Assembly: GCA_022766165.1 (NCBI GenBank) | Contig: QYLO01000039.1 | Span: 1 to 33,930 of the forward strand | Direction of reading: 5' to 3' | Length of the DNA stretch: 33,930 bases | DNA from: Candidatus Electrothrix gigas | GTDB taxonomy: Bacteria > Desulfobacterota > Desulfobulbia > Desulfobulbales > Desulfobulbaceae | In this document: positions 9,415 through 18,368 of the stretch, piece after piece | How the letters are laid out: every line of letters starts with the position of its first letter | Numbering within the stretch: position 1 is the stretch's first letter | Notes under the pieces: generated by a model | Seen by the model: only the letters and a program-made list of their open reading frames with translations | The model's database searches: none | What the model was told of the DNA's origin: nothing | Position numbers and translations under genes: made by a program

Positions 9415-9474
9415 TGTGAACGTGCCAAGTTATCAAGATCAAGTATCAGGTGCTCAGTTATCAGGAGGAAGCGT

Positions 9475-9768
9475 ATGAGTCCGCAACGTTTAGTTCTTCT
9501 TGCCCTTCTCTTCTACATTGCTTGGCGATTAGTAAAAAACCTTCTTCGTAATAAAATTAAGGAAAAAGCAAGAGAGCTACTTCAGAAAGAAGAGGCTGAA
9601 CAGGCTGGAAAGACAACTGTCCAAGACACTCTGGTTGAAGACCCGGTATGTCACACGCTGATTCCACAACATCAGGCCATACGCTTACATCATAACGGAA
9701 AAATGTATTATTTTTGCAGCGATTCCTGCTGCAGGCAATTTATCGGTAAATCAGGAGAAAAAGAATGA
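9475..9768 (+). CDS. Small membrane-anchored YHS/TRASH-type metal-binding protein
   Basis: The 97-residue protein has one N-terminal membrane helix (about residues 5-20), a charged helical linker and a C-terminal YHS-like domain: DPVCHTLIP, then [15 protein letters not shown]. The cysteines (in DPVC, FCS and SCC) match the treble-clef metal-binding pattern seen in heavy-metal-associated proteins. The ATG at 9475 is preceded by CAGGAGG. Its stop overlaps the transaldolase start by 4 bp (ATGA), so the two are probably translationally coupled. No functional link between the two is known to me. Confidence 0.85.
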   Translation: MSPQRLVLLALLFYIAWRLVKNLLRNKIKEKARELLQKEEAEQAGKTTVQDTLVEDPVCHTLIPQHQAIRLHHNGKMYYFCSDSCCRQFIGKSGEKE

Positions 9769-10409
9769 AATTTTTTATAGATACGGCAAATATTGATGAA
9801 ATCAAAAAGGGACTTGCCTTGGGCATGGTTGATGGTGTCACCACAAATCCATCACTTGTCTCCAAGGAACAACGACCCTTTACAGAGATCCTTGCCGATA
9901 TCTGCGCCTTAGTTGACGGTCCAATCAGTGCGGAGGTGATTAGCCTTGATGCCGATGGCATGGTGACCGAGGCCCGTGAACTTGCCAAAATTCACAAGAA
10001 TATCGTGATCAAAGTTCCAATGACTGAAGAAGGTCTCAAGGCAGTGAACCAGCTCACAGCAGAAGACATCAAAACCAATGTAACCCTGATTTTCTCCTCC
10101 ACCCAAGCCCTGCTTGCTGCCAAGGCAGGAGCAACCTATGTGAGTCCTTTTGTTGGTCGGCTTGATGACATTTCTCTGAACGGAATGGAGCTTATCAGCG
10201 ATATTATGACCATCTTATCTAACTACAGGCTGGCTACCGAGGTTATTGTTGCCTCTGTACGCAGTCCCCTGCACGTTGCTCAATCTGCCCTTCTTGGCGC
10301 AGATATTGCGACGATTCCCTATAAAGTTATTGCGCAAATGGCCAAGCATCCTCTTACCGATGTTGGCATGGAAAAATTTCTAGCTGATTGGGAAAAACGC
10401 CAAAAATAA
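9765..10409 (+). CDS. Transaldolase / fructose-6-phosphate aldolase-like enzyme (TalC/Fsa family)
   Basis: The 214-residue length and the sequence match the small transaldolase subfamily: [10 protein letters not shown] at the N-terminus, GVTTNPSLV, the Schiff-base lysine K83 in [37 protein letters not shown] (positions about 107-135), and VASVR near the C-terminus. Members either transfer dihydroxyacetone between sugar phosphates or split fructose 6-phosphate; sequence alone does not decide. It is cytoplasmic. The start overlaps the end of the YHS gene, and the lytic transglycosylase follows 14 bp after its stop. Confidence 0.95.
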   Translation: MKFFIDTANIDEIKKGLALGMVDGVTTNPSLVSKEQRPFTEILADICALVDGPISAEVISLDADGMVTEARELAKIHKNIVIKVPMTEEGLKAVNQLTAEDIKTNVTLIFSSTQALLAAKAGATYVSPFVGRLDDISLNGMELISDIMTILSNYRLATEVIVASVRSPLHVAQSALLGADIATIPYKVIAQMAKHPLTDVGMEKFLADWEKRQK

Positions 10410-10423
10410 CAGTTTCTCTTGCT

Positions 10424-11182
10424 ATGAAATCCTTTGCAACACCTTATATATCTGTTCTATTCCTTTTTCTACTCTTACTCTTGCTCAATCACGGCCAAGT
10501 CTATGGAGAAGAAATTTACAGGTATGTAGATAGATATGGTGTTGCCCATTATACCAATGTCCCTACTGATCGCTATAAACCGATTTCGCTCTCTCCTCTT
10601 TTAACAGCAAAACAAGAGGGAATATCTTTCCGAACACCCAAGGTACGTCGTACACAGCGCAAGGCAGTAAAACTTCGCAGCAAAAAAAGTCGAAAACATA
10701 CAGATACCAGCCGATTTGACAGGGATATTCGCCATGCGGCCCGGGTGCATAAGGTAGATCCTCTGCTGATCAAGGCGATGATCAAAACAGAATCTGCCTT
10801 TAACCGGTATGCTGTCTCACCAAAAGGTGCCAAGGGTTTGATGCAACTGATGCCAGCCACTGCAAAAGAACTTCAGGTCAAAGATCCCTTTAATCCTCGG
10901 GAAAATATCTACGGTGGCACCAAATATATAAAATGGTTACTCAAGCGTTTTAACGGTAACCTGCAACTCAGTTTGGCTGCCTATAATGCCGGACCTGCAC
11001 GAGTTCGCAAAAAAATCCCACGTATTCCAGAAACAATCGCCTATGTGAAAAAGGTTCTTCGCCACTACAGTGCCTATAAAAAGAAAAGTAAAAAGAAAAG
11101 TAAAAAACGACGAACTGCGTACCGACCAGAAGTCGCAATGACCACCAGTATTCGTGTTCGTAAAATGGTAACCATTAATTAA
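10424..11182 (+). CDS. Lytic murein transglycosylase (SLT domain) with N-terminal DUF4124
   Basis: A signal peptide (about residues 1-29, ending VYGEE) is followed by a DUF4124 segment (EIYRYVDRYGVAHYTNVP), a basic linker, and a Slt/MltC-type lysozyme fold from about residue 98. The catalytic glutamate is E123 (MIKTESAFN). GAKGLMQLMPATA and LSLAAYNAGPARV complete the SLT signature. The enzyme should cleave MurNAc-GlcNAc bonds in the periplasm, forming anhydro-muramyl ends. The C-terminus is a Lys/Ser-rich basic tail. The frame is open from a TTG at 10388 inside the previous gene, but ATG at 10424 places the signal peptide at the N-terminus. Its ribosome-binding site is weak. Confidence 0.92.
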   Translation: MKSFATPYISVLFLFLLLLLLNHGQVYGEEIYRYVDRYGVAHYTNVPTDRYKPISLSPLLTAKQEGISFRTPKVRRTQRKAVKLRSKKSRKHTDTSRFDRDIRHAARVHKVDPLLIKAMIKTESAFNRYAVSPKGAKGLMQLMPATAKELQVKDPFNPRENIYGGTKYIKWLLKRFNGNLQLSLAAYNAGPARVRKKIPRIPETIAYVKKVLRHYSAYKKKSKKKSKKRRTAYRPEVAMTTSIRVRKMVTIN

Positions 11183-11241
11183 TATATTAACCTAAACTGC
11201 AAGTAACGTAGGGTATTCTCCCTAAATCTTATACTCTTTTC

Positions 11242-11805
11242 ATGCAAAATTTACCCAACTTAATAACCGCTCTCCGGCTTATGCTCACTGCTCTGTTAGC
11301 GATTCTCCTTATGTTTGAGCAGAAAACCGGTATAGCCTTTTTATGTTGTCTGCTCTTTACGCTTGCTGCGGTCACAGATTGGGTTGACGGCTACCTTGCC
11401 CGTCGTTTTGAGGCTGTGACTACCCTAGGTAAACTCATGGACCCCTTGGCAGATAAACTGCTTGTGGCCACAGCACTCATTATGCTCCTACCGCTCAATC
11501 GGCTGCCAGCATGGGTTGCCTTAGTGATTGTTTCTCGTGAAATGATGGTCACCGGGTTACGAGGTCTTGCCTCGTCATCTGGCATTGTGGTTGCAGCCAG
11601 CGGCCTAGGAAAGGTCAAATCCACCTTACAGTACATTGGCTTAGGCACCTTGATCTTTCCAGTCGACCTCCTGCCTATCCCGTATCTCCATCAGATAGGA
11701 CTTGCAGTGGTCTACGTTGCCTTGGTTTTGACACTGTGGTCAGGATTTGATTACTTCTATAAATTACGGCAAATTTTTTTGATAAAAGAAGCGGGCAAGA
11801 AATAG
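11242..11805 (+). CDS. pgsA: CDP-diacylglycerol--glycerol-3-phosphate 3-phosphatidyltransferase
   Basis: This inner-membrane enzyme makes phosphatidylglycerol phosphate from CDP-diacylglycerol and glycerol 3-phosphate. The 187-residue protein starts with the typical NLPNLITALRL and carries the full CDP-alcohol phosphotransferase motif: D46, D49, G50, A53, R54, G63, D67 and D71, with the correct spacing. Several hydrophobic segments account for the rest. A 60-bp gap with a small hairpin (TAGGG at 11209 pairing with CCCTA at 11220) separates it from the transglycosylase gene. Assignment within CDP-alcohol transferases rests on the N-terminal motif and length. Confidence 0.95.
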   Translation: MQNLPNLITALRLMLTALLAILLMFEQKTGIAFLCCLLFTLAAVTDWVDGYLARRFEAVTTLGKLMDPLADKLLVATALIMLLPLNRLPAWVALVIVSREMMVTGLRGLASSSGIVVAASGLGKVKSTLQYIGLGTLIFPVDLLPIPYLHQIGLAVVYVALVLTLWSGFDYFYKLRQIFLIKEAGKK

Positions 11806-11873
11806 GATATCGTATCTTTCCCGCTCCCCCGCTCCCACAGTCTCTATAGTCTATGTCTCTCTATCTTAAAACC

Positions 11874-12461
11874 TTAACGCAATCGATCTCTGATGGCCTC
11901 CTTATACTGCTCTACTGCCTGATTATACTGCCCAGTAAGCTCGGCCTCCATTTTGCCTAACTCTTCGTTGATTTTAGCTTCCAAGGCATGTTCTATGTTG
12001 GCACCGCCTGCCTGCATACCCTCCTGTTGCGCTATCATCTGCTCATACTGCATACGAAGTTGTTCTTCTACTTGCTGGTGAAGCTGTTCCCGGTGCTGGT
12101 TATACTGCCCAAGGACATTTTGCATCTCAAGACAGATATTGCCCACCTCGCCCGCATTGCCGCTGATTTCTCGGATGCCCTGGGTGGCCTTTTCGGTTCG
12201 CTCTTTGCCCTGTTCATCCCGGTGGAGAAAAATATTGCGGAGCAGGGTTTCAACCATACCACGGCGAATACTGACCTGCTGTTCTTGAGGCTGCTCAGTT
12301 AAGGTCGTCATTAGGCTGTCAACTGTTCCATCCAAAAAATTTGCTGCCAGCTTCATCCCGGATTTCTGTATTTCTTCCTGCTGTACTTCTTCGTCACTTG
12401 CTCTGCCCATACGGGCGGCACGCTCCATGACCAGTTCCATTGTGGACTTTATTTCTGCCAT
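11874..12461 (-). CDS. Conserved coiled-coil protein of unknown function
   Basis: The 195-residue soluble protein begins MAEIKSTMELVMERAARMG and is almost entirely predicted helix. It has many Glu/Gln residues and heptad-like spacing, strongest from about residue 105 to the end (QQVEEQLRMQYEQMIAQQ). There is no signal peptide, membrane segment or recognisable catalytic motif. The start at 12461 is well supported by an AAGGAG box 8-10 bp upstream. It converges on pgsA across a 68-bp gap and lies 183 bp downstream of the ABC importer operon. I recall similar N-termini in deltaproteobacterial hypothetical proteins but cannot name a function. Confidence 0.8.
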   Translation of the reverse strand: MAEIKSTMELVMERAARMGRASDEEVQQEEIQKSGMKLAANFLDGTVDSLMTTLTEQPQEQQVSIRRGMVETLLRNIFLHRDEQGKERTEKATQGIREISGNAGEVGNICLEMQNVLGQYNQHREQLHQQVEEQLRMQYEQMIAQQEGMQAGGANIEHALEAKINEELGKMEAELTGQYNQAVEQYKEAIRDRLR

Positions 12462-12644
12462 TATTATCTCTCCTTATCGCTGTTACTCCAGCGGGTTATT
12501 GATATACTTCATTGTATCCTGAAGATGGATTGTATCCGATTATGAGGTCTTACGCATCAACAACCACACCAACCTAATGCACTCACCAGAGAGACAGCTC
12601 AGGCAGACAGAAAATCCAACTGTTTATGGTATCATATTATGGTA

Positions 12645-13769
12645 TCACACCGCTGTCCCGCTCTGATCAAAAAAGCAGGCCGTGCGCACGTCAACATTCA
12701 GGGTGATGTTTTCCCCGACCGCGCAGTTGAGCTGCTGAAAAATCCGGGCTGTGAAGGTCTGCTCTCCGATGTTCAGTGCTGTCTTAAAAGGAGCAGTTAG
12801 CTGAAAACGGAGCAGGGTATCATAGCCGAGGAACTCCGCATCAAGCACCTGGCAGGGGAGGGACAGGCTGCTTTCCTGGCCCTGCGCAGATAAACGGAAT
12901 GCCTCCGGTCGCAGACCGAGCCAAATATCCTCATCCCGGGACAGATGCTCCAACCCTGCCCGCATCTCTTCCGGCAGCGGCCAGCAGACGGGCTCCTTTT
13001 CCAACGGCAGAACCAGCTCATCGCCGGATATCCGGCAGGGGATGATATTCATGCCCGGGCTGCCGATGAACTGGGCCACAAAGACATTGGCCGGGCGGGA
13101 GTACAGTTCATCCGGCGGGGCAACCTGCTGAAGGATGCCGTCCTTGAGTACGGCAACCCGCTGGCCCAGGGTCATGGCCTCGACCTGATCATGGGTAACA
13201 TAGACCGTGGTTACCCCGAGCTGCCGCTGAATCGTGGCAATCTCCGAGCGGATCTGCACCCGTAACTTGGCATCCAGGTTGGAAAGCGGTTCATCCATGA
13301 GAAAGACCTCCGGCTGCCGCACCAGGGCCCGGCCCATAGCCACCCGCTGCCGCTGGCCGCCGGAGAGCTGCTTGGGCTTCTTGTCCAGCAGGCGGGTTAT
13401 GTCCAGCTGCTCGGCCACGGTTTCCACCTGTTGTGTTATTTCCTGAGCAGGCATCTTCTGCATCCGCAGAGGAAAGGACATATTGTCACGCACGCTCATG
13501 TGCGGATACAGGGCGTAATTCTGAAAGACCATCGCGATATTACGCTGCTGGGGCGGCAGATTGTTCACCCGCCGGTTGCTGATGGATATCTCGCCGTCCG
13601 TGATGGACTCCAGCCCGGCAATGGTGCGCAGCAGGGTGGATTTGCCGCAGCCCGACGGGCCGACAAAGACCATCAGTTCACCGTCCTTGATCTCAAGATT
13701 GATGTGATCAAGGATAAGATGTTTTTTATCGTAGGATTTCACCAGTTCTTTGATTGTTACATCTGCCAT
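12645..13769 (-). CDS. ABC transporter ATP-binding protein, sugar type (MalK/UgpC/MsmK family)
   Basis: The ATPase subunit of the importer encoded in this block has Walker A GPSGCGKST (37-45), the signature LSGGQRQRVAMGRAL (from residue 135), Walker B VFLMDEPLSNLDAK (about 155-168) and the switch histidine in TVYVTHDQVEAM. The C-terminal ~120 residues form the TOBE/OB regulatory extension typical of carbohydrate and glycerol-3-phosphate importers (IWLGLRPEAF). At 374 residues the length is standard. It starts 48 bp after the MalG-like permease and is the last gene of the operon. The substrate cannot be told from this subunit. Confidence 0.95.
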   Translation of the reverse strand: MADVTIKELVKSYDKKHLILDHINLEIKDGELMVFVGPSGCGKSTLLRTIAGLESITDGEISISNRRVNNLPPQQRNIAMVFQNYALYPHMSVRDNMSFPLRMQKMPAQEITQQVETVAEQLDITRLLDKKPKQLSGGQRQRVAMGRALVRQPEVFLMDEPLSNLDAKLRVQIRSEIATIQRQLGVTTVYVTHDQVEAMTLGQRVAVLKDGILQQVAPPDELYSRPANVFVAQFIGSPGMNIIPCRISGDELVLPLEKEPVCWPLPEEMRAGLEHLSRDEDIWLGLRPEAFRLSAQGQESSLSLPCQVLDAEFLGYDTLLRFQLTAPFKTALNIGEQTFTARIFQQLNCAVGENITLNVDVRTACFFDQSGTAV

Positions 13770-13817
13770 AATATGTACCTGTGCGTTATCTGTTTGCTCT
13801 GAATGCCTTATCCTTGT

Positions 13818-14633
13818 TTATCCTTTGGTGCCGGTGGCCGCGATGCCTGCGACAAACCAGCGTTGAAAGAGGAGAAAAATAACCATGACCGGGGCCACCA
13901 TCATCACGCCGAAGGCCATGATATCGCCCCATTGCAGAGGCGGCAGGGTCTGAAACTGGGCCACGGCCACGGGCAGGGGCCGGACCCGCTCGCCGCTGGT
14001 CACCATGAGCGGCCAGAGAAAGGTACCCCACTGCATGAGAAAGGTGAGGATGGTGACGCTGGCAAAGGCGGGCTTGCTGTTGGGCAGGATCAGGGAGGTG
14101 AAAATGCGGAAGGTGCCTGCGCCGTCCACCCGGGCCGCCTCTTCAAACTCTCTGGGCAGGCCGATAAAAAAGGTGTAAAAGAGGTAGATGGAAAAGGCAT
14201 TGGCAACAAAAGGAAGAATCTGCACCAGATAGCTGTCCCGCCAGCCAAGGTAGCTCATCTGGTAAAACATGGGCACGGCAATGGCCTCAAAAGGGATGAT
14301 CATCAGGGCCAAAACAAGGCCGAACAGGGCCTTATGGCCGAACCAGTGCAGGCGGGCGAATGCGTATCCGGCCAGCGAGTTGACGACCAGGCCCAGCAGG
14401 ACCACGGACAGGGTGATGAATAATGAGTTGAACAGGTAGCGGCCAAAGCTGACCCGGTGAAACACGTCCGCGTAGTTCTGCCAGCTCAAGTCGGCGGCAA
14501 AAAAACGCCCGCTGGTCAGGCCGACCAGCACCTCGTTGTCCGGCTTAAAGCTGGAATAGACCATGAACAGGATCGGCGCGGCATAGAGCAGCGCGGTCGC
14601 GGCAAGAAAGAGGGTGAGCAATATTTTTCGCAT
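13818..14633 (-). CDS. ABC transporter permease, carbohydrate type (MalG/UgpE family)
   Basis: The 271-residue protein has six hydrophobic segments beginning with LLTLFLAATALLYAAPILFM. The cytoplasmic EAA loop is EEAARVDGAGTFRIFTSLIL, which contacts the ATPase. The start ATG at 14633 has only a weak ribosome-binding site. Upstream, where the partner permease would normally adjoin, a DUF2207 gene and a repeat array intervene. This separation from 16034-16930 is unusual for the family, whose two permease genes normally touch or overlap. Confidence 0.93.
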   Translation of the reverse strand: MRKILLTLFLAATALLYAAPILFMVYSSFKPDNEVLVGLTSGRFFAADLSWQNYADVFHRVSFGRYLFNSLFITLSVVLLGLVVNSLAGYAFARLHWFGHKALFGLVLALMIIPFEAIAVPMFYQMSYLGWRDSYLVQILPFVANAFSIYLFYTFFIGLPREFEEAARVDGAGTFRIFTSLILPNSKPAFASVTILTFLMQWGTFLWPLMVTSGERVRPLPVAVAQFQTLPPLQWGDIMAFGVMMVAPVMVIFLLFQRWFVAGIAATGTKG

Positions 14634-14699
14634 GGTATTGACTTCGGGTTGATTGAGTGTTTGTGATGAGTTTCTTTTTACGGAGCGACTACAGGAGAA

Positions 14700-15662
14700 T
14701 CAGCCACCTCCCCCTCCGCCGCATCCGCCTCCGCCGGAACTGCCGCCCCCGAAACCTCCGCCGCCGACATAGCCCCCTCCTGTGTAGCCACCGCGACCGC
14801 CTCCTTTTCCTTTACCACTTTCCCCGCAAGGACAAGGAATAATAACAACCATGGCTACCATGGCTAATACAAATAGAAAGAAATACATTAGCCATTCTGC
14901 CTGCTGAGGTGTTACCGAGGAAGATTCTTTAGCCTCTTTCTTATATTCAGCAGCTTTTTTCTTCCAATACCCCGAACTCTTCTTTGGCTGTGATTTTGAG
15001 GCTACCGGAGCAGCAAGCGCAAGCACTCCATGCGGAAAAGCAACCCGCACTTCAAGCTCCTGACCGGGCGGAAGTACATCTTGCAAGGTGAATTCAACTG
15101 TCCTGTCATCGATCTGTCGTGTATCAGCACTCCCTCTGAAGCTCTTAAAGCTGCTAATCTTTCCGGTCAAAGCATCCGGCAGGCGCACAGTCACTTTGCC
15201 ACTCTCAATCGGTGCGGAACGCTCTTTGAAGATCGCCTTGACGTACACCCAATCTTCCTCGCCGTGAATTTGGATGCCGCCTTTGATGCGATATTTCAGG
15301 ACAAAGGTATGGCTCTCCGGCGGGTTCAGCTCATGCCGCCATTTGATCCACCGCTGGTTATTTTTGATGTTCGTGCTGAACGAAAGTTTCTCTTCGCCTT
15401 CATAGACTTCGATCTGATCAATGCCGTCCACCTTGTCCAGTGGTATGTAGCGGTACCGCTCATTGCTGTGCGGCCCGGTGAAAACGTATTTCTGGGTCTC
15501 AGTGACCAGCATGTCACCGTTTTCCTGCACATCAATCAGCACATTGATGAAGTCCCAGTAAAAGGGCGGGGATTTTGCCGATGCGGTCTGGGCATTCAGT
15601 AAAAATACTGCAAGGACGATTGCCTGGACATATACTGCGAGCAGTTGTCTGAGGCACTTCAT
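14700..15662 (-). CDS. DUF2207-type membrane protein with glycine/cysteine-rich tail
   Basis: A signal peptide (about residues 1-29) is followed by an extracytoplasmic beta-rich DUF2207 domain (about 35-215; note ERYRYIPL and VKYRI-like strands). One membrane helix comes next (about 252-273, YFFLFVLAMVAMVVIIPC), then a Gly-rich tail with a few Cys residues. This layout (DUF2207, membrane helix, poly-Gly tail) is common for the family, whose function is unknown. At 320 residues it is shorter than many relatives, with only one membrane helix in place of two or three. The start at 15662 has an ideal AGGAGGA box. It lies inside the ABC importer operon, and nothing links it to transport, so I read it as an insertion. 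Confidence 0.85.
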   Translation of the reverse strand: MKCLRQLLAVYVQAIVLAVFLLNAQTASAKSPPFYWDFINVLIDVQENGDMLVTETQKYVFTGPHSNERYRYIPLDKVDGIDQIEVYEGEEKLSFSTNIKNNQRWIKWRHELNPPESHTFVLKYRIKGGIQIHGEEDWVYVKAIFKERSAPIESGKVTVRLPDALTGKISSFKSFRGSADTRQIDDRTVEFTLQDVLPPGQELEVRVAFPHGVLALAAPVASKSQPKKSSGYWKKKAAEYKKEAKESSSVTPQQAEWLMYFFLFVLAMVAMVVIIPCPCGESGKGKGGGRGGYTGGGYVGGGGFGGGSSGGGGCGGGGGG

Positions 15663-15743
15663 GATTTCCTCCTGTGTTGTTGGTTGACTGATTTATTTCG
15701 TCGCTGATGCTATATCCATTACTTTCTTTGAGGCATATCACGC

Positions 15744-15995
15744 TTGACATGGAGCAAAGTAAGTTTCACCTGTGGCATGTCACGCTTGACATGAGGCAAA
15801 GTAAGTTTCACCTGTGGCAAGTCACGCTTGACATAGAGCAAAGTAAGTTTCACCTGTGGCATATCACGCTTGACATGGAGCAAAGTAAGTTTCACCTGTG
15901 GCATGTCACGCTTGACATGAGGCAAAGTAAGCTTCATCCGAGGCGTGTCATGTTTGATATGAGACAAAGCAAGCTTCATCTGTGGCATATCACGT
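15744..15995. repeat. Array of six 42-bp tandem repeats with nested palindromes
   Basis: Six full units of 42 bp start at 15744, 15786, 15828, 15870, 15912 and 15954, with partial units on both sides (about 15729-15743 and 15996-16020). Each unit boundary carries a palindrome, CATGTCA-CGCT-TGACATG in its best form. Units differ by a few substitutions and there are no unique spacers. Both strands stay open across the array because 42 is a multiple of three and the unit lacks stops; the resulting repetitive peptides have no ribosome-binding site and are not called. Together with its flanks it fills the 371-bp gap 15663-16033 between the DUF2207 and MalF-like genes. Confidence 0.95.
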
Positions 15996-16033
15996 TTGAC
16001 ATAGGACACGTAACGCTTTCCCCGGAGAAAAGA

Positions 16034-16930
16034 TCACCCCACCCTCCGATCCTCGCTCACCATCCGACGCTGAAAAACAGTCAGGCAGAGGACGATGATG
16101 AAAAAGACCACGGTCATGGCCGAGCCACGGGCAATCTGCTGCCGTTCAAAAGCAGCACGCACGGCCTCGAAGACCACGGTGGCGGTGGCATTGAGCGGGC
16201 CGCCCTTGGTCATGATCTGGACCTGATCAAAGAGCCGGAAGGAAAGGATGGTGGTCACCGAGACCACGAACAGGGTGGTGTTACGCAGGCAGGGAAAGGT
16301 GACATACCAGAACTGCTGCCAGGAATTGGCCCCGTCCAGCCGGGCCGCCTCGTAAAGTTCTTCCGAGATATCCTGGAGTCCGGCAAGATAGACGATCATC
16401 TGAAACCCGGCTCCCTGCCATATTGAAACCACCATGATCGCGGGCAGGGCAAGATATTGGTTATGGAGGAAATCCTGCGGCTGCCAGAACCCGAAGGTCA
16501 GCAGCTCAAGCACGGAGTTGATCACCCCGTTCGGGCCGGGTGCATAGAGGAGCATCCAGACCACGGAGATCAGGGCAAAGGGGAAGATCACCGGCAGAAA
16601 AAACAGGGTGCGGAACACGACCATGCCGGGCAGCTTGCGGTTCACCAGCAGGGCAAGCAGGAGGGCGCAGCCGGTCTGCAAGGGCACCACGACCACGGCA
16701 AAGAGCAGGTTGTTGAGCAGTGCCCGGAGAAAAACAGGGTCCTGGAGAATGCGGGCATAATGCTGCAAACCGACAAAGGTCAGCGGCAGGGGCGAGGCCA
16801 GTTTCAGATTGGTGAAGGAAAGGATCAGAGCGAGGAGAAAGGGCAGGCCGATAAAAAGGGCCAGACCGGTGAGTGCCGGGGCGGCCATGAGCCAGCCCAC
16901 CCGGTTGTCGCGGCGAAATGTGTTGTTCAT
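16034..16930 (-). CDS. ABC transporter permease, carbohydrate type (MalF/UgpA family)
   Basis: The 298-residue inner-membrane protein starts with WLMAAPALTGLALFIGLPFL and has six hydrophobic segments. The EAA loop is EELYEAARLDGANSWQQFW, followed by PCL, typical of the UgpA/LacF branch. An AGAGG box precedes the ATG at 16930. It follows the solute-binding protein gene by 35 bp. With the MalG-like permease (13818-14633) it should form the transmembrane channel of one importer. Confidence 0.95.
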   Translation of the reverse strand: MNNTFRRDNRVGWLMAAPALTGLALFIGLPFLLALILSFTNLKLASPLPLTFVGLQHYARILQDPVFLRALLNNLLFAVVVVPLQTGCALLLALLVNRKLPGMVVFRTLFFLPVIFPFALISVVWMLLYAPGPNGVINSVLELLTFGFWQPQDFLHNQYLALPAIMVVSIWQGAGFQMIVYLAGLQDISEELYEAARLDGANSWQQFWYVTFPCLRNTTLFVVSVTTILSFRLFDQVQIMTKGGPLNATATVVFEAVRAAFERQQIARGSAMTVVFFIIVLCLTVFQRRMVSEDRRVG

Positions 16931-16965
16931 AATGGAAACCTCTGCTGTTTATACTTTCTGTGCTG

Positions 16966-18273
16966 TCAGGAACGGGGAACGGAACGGTAGCCTTCGCTGT
17001 CCGTAATGTCCTGCTCAATGGCTGCGGCAGCCTGATGCAGGGCCTTTTGCACATCGGCTCCGTTGCGGATTTCATCAAATGCCTGCTGAAAGACCGAGGT
17101 GATGACCTGATAGGCCGGGGTGCGGGGCCGCTCCACACTGCTCTGGCGGAGCTGTTCCACAAAAAGCCGGAGCGGCCCGCCTTCCCTGTACAGGGGCGAG
17201 CGGGAAACGGCGGTCTTGGTTGCAGGTACGGCACCGTTGACTTCGGTCATGGCCAGGATACTCTCCGGGCGGAGCAGGGAGGTAAGGAACCGGGCTGCGG
17301 CCTCGGCATTGCGGGCATCCGCGTTGATCCCCCATTGCCAGGAACCCTGGCCGGTCTTTGAACCCTGGCCAAAATCCGGCAAGGGCAGGAGGACCAGCTT
17401 GTCGCCCAGTTTTCCTGCGTAGCGCGGATATTCCCAATGTCCGACCCAGGAAAGCGCAACCCGCCCCTCGACAAAGGCGGCATCATCCAGGTTCGGGTCA
17501 ACGTAGCCCTGCTCAAACCAATCCTGGAGCATCGTCATGGCCCTGACTGCCTCTTTCCCGGCGAGCACCGACTCTGCGTGGAGATAATCCCGCCGGTCGA
17601 TCAGGTCGCCGCCGGCAGACTGAATAATCGGGGAAAAGGCATAGGTGAACCACTCGCCCCGGTAATTGGCCTTGAGATCCAGCACTGCTCCGTCCTGATC
17701 CTTGGCCGCCAGCTTGTTCAGCACCTGATTGAACTCCTCTGCTGTCCAGGCATCGTCCACTGAGACGGGAATGCGGACACCCGCCGCCTCCAGCAATGCC
17801 TTGTTACCGTACATGCCCAGGCCGGAGTCAAACATACCCACGGCAAAAAGATGATCATTCATGGTGCCCTGCTTGATGATGGACGGCAGGAGATCGGCCT
17901 GCACTGCCGCAGGCAGGAGGTCATCCAGCGGCTGGAGCTGATTCTGCCAGACATAGCCGTACAGGAACGGCCCGTCAAATTCGATCACATCCGGCAGGTC
18001 GTGGGAAAGGGCGGCGGACTGGAGCTGGGAGTTGTACGAGCCTTCGGGCAGCAGGGTGAGTTCAACGTGGAAATCAGGAAACTCCTCGTTAAAGCGTTGC
18101 ACCTGATCCATGAGCACCTTGCGCTCGCCCTCCTGCCCACTGTGCGCCCAGACTGTGATGAGCTGCTTGTTCGACTCTGCTTCGGGTTTGCAGCCTGAAA
18201 TTGAAAGGGTAATCAAAAGGCAGGCCAGGACGAGGTGCGCTGCATGGAGAAAAGATGTTTTTTGGGTTTGCAT
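16966..18273 (-). CDS. Extracellular solute-binding lipoprotein of a carbohydrate-type ABC importer
   Basis: The 435-residue protein has a lipoprotein signal ending in SISGC (C27), so it should be lipid-anchored in the periplasm. The mature part is a family 1 (MalE/UgpB-like) binding protein. It begins ITVWAHSGQEGER, has LPDVIEFDGPFLYGYVWQNQLQ (about residues 94-115) in the first lobe and a GINADARNAEAAARFLTSLL segment in the C-terminal part. It leads the operon of binding protein, permease, permease and ATPase. The binding pocket (several Trp and Asp residues, e.g. SWVGHWEY) fits a sugar, but the ligand is unknown. The block looks GC-richer than the genes to its left, a possible sign of acquisition. 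Confidence 0.93.
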   Translation of the reverse strand: MQTQKTSFLHAAHLVLACLLITLSISGCKPEAESNKQLITVWAHSGQEGERKVLMDQVQRFNEEFPDFHVELTLLPEGSYNSQLQSAALSHDLPDVIEFDGPFLYGYVWQNQLQPLDDLLPAAVQADLLPSIIKQGTMNDHLFAVGMFDSGLGMYGNKALLEAAGVRIPVSVDDAWTAEEFNQVLNKLAAKDQDGAVLDLKANYRGEWFTYAFSPIIQSAGGDLIDRRDYLHAESVLAGKEAVRAMTMLQDWFEQGYVDPNLDDAAFVEGRVALSWVGHWEYPRYAGKLGDKLVLLPLPDFGQGSKTGQGSWQWGINADARNAEAAARFLTSLLRPESILAMTEVNGAVPATKTAVSRSPLYREGGPLRLFVEQLRQSSVERPRTPAYQVITSVFQQAFDEIRNGADVQKALHQAAAAIEQDITDSEGYRSVPRS

Positions 18274-18368
18274 GGGCTTAAGATATTGTTTATTTATGGA
18301 AGATACGAGGCAGGACTACGACAAAAAGAAGCAAACATAATATTTTTAAAAAGTCAAGAGATTTTTTC

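Noticed and set aside
13803..14423. 206-codon frame opposite the MalG-like permease
   Set aside because: It is a shadow frame, rich in Gly/His/Asp as expected from the complement of membrane-protein codons.
15744..15995. CRISPR array
   Set aside because: The 42-bp units follow each other directly with no unique spacers, and no cas gene is nearby.
15707..16426. Open frames on both strands through the 42-bp repeats
   Set aside because: They exist because the repeat unit is 14 codons without stops. They lack ribosome-binding sites, and the plus-strand one runs antisense into the MalF-like gene.
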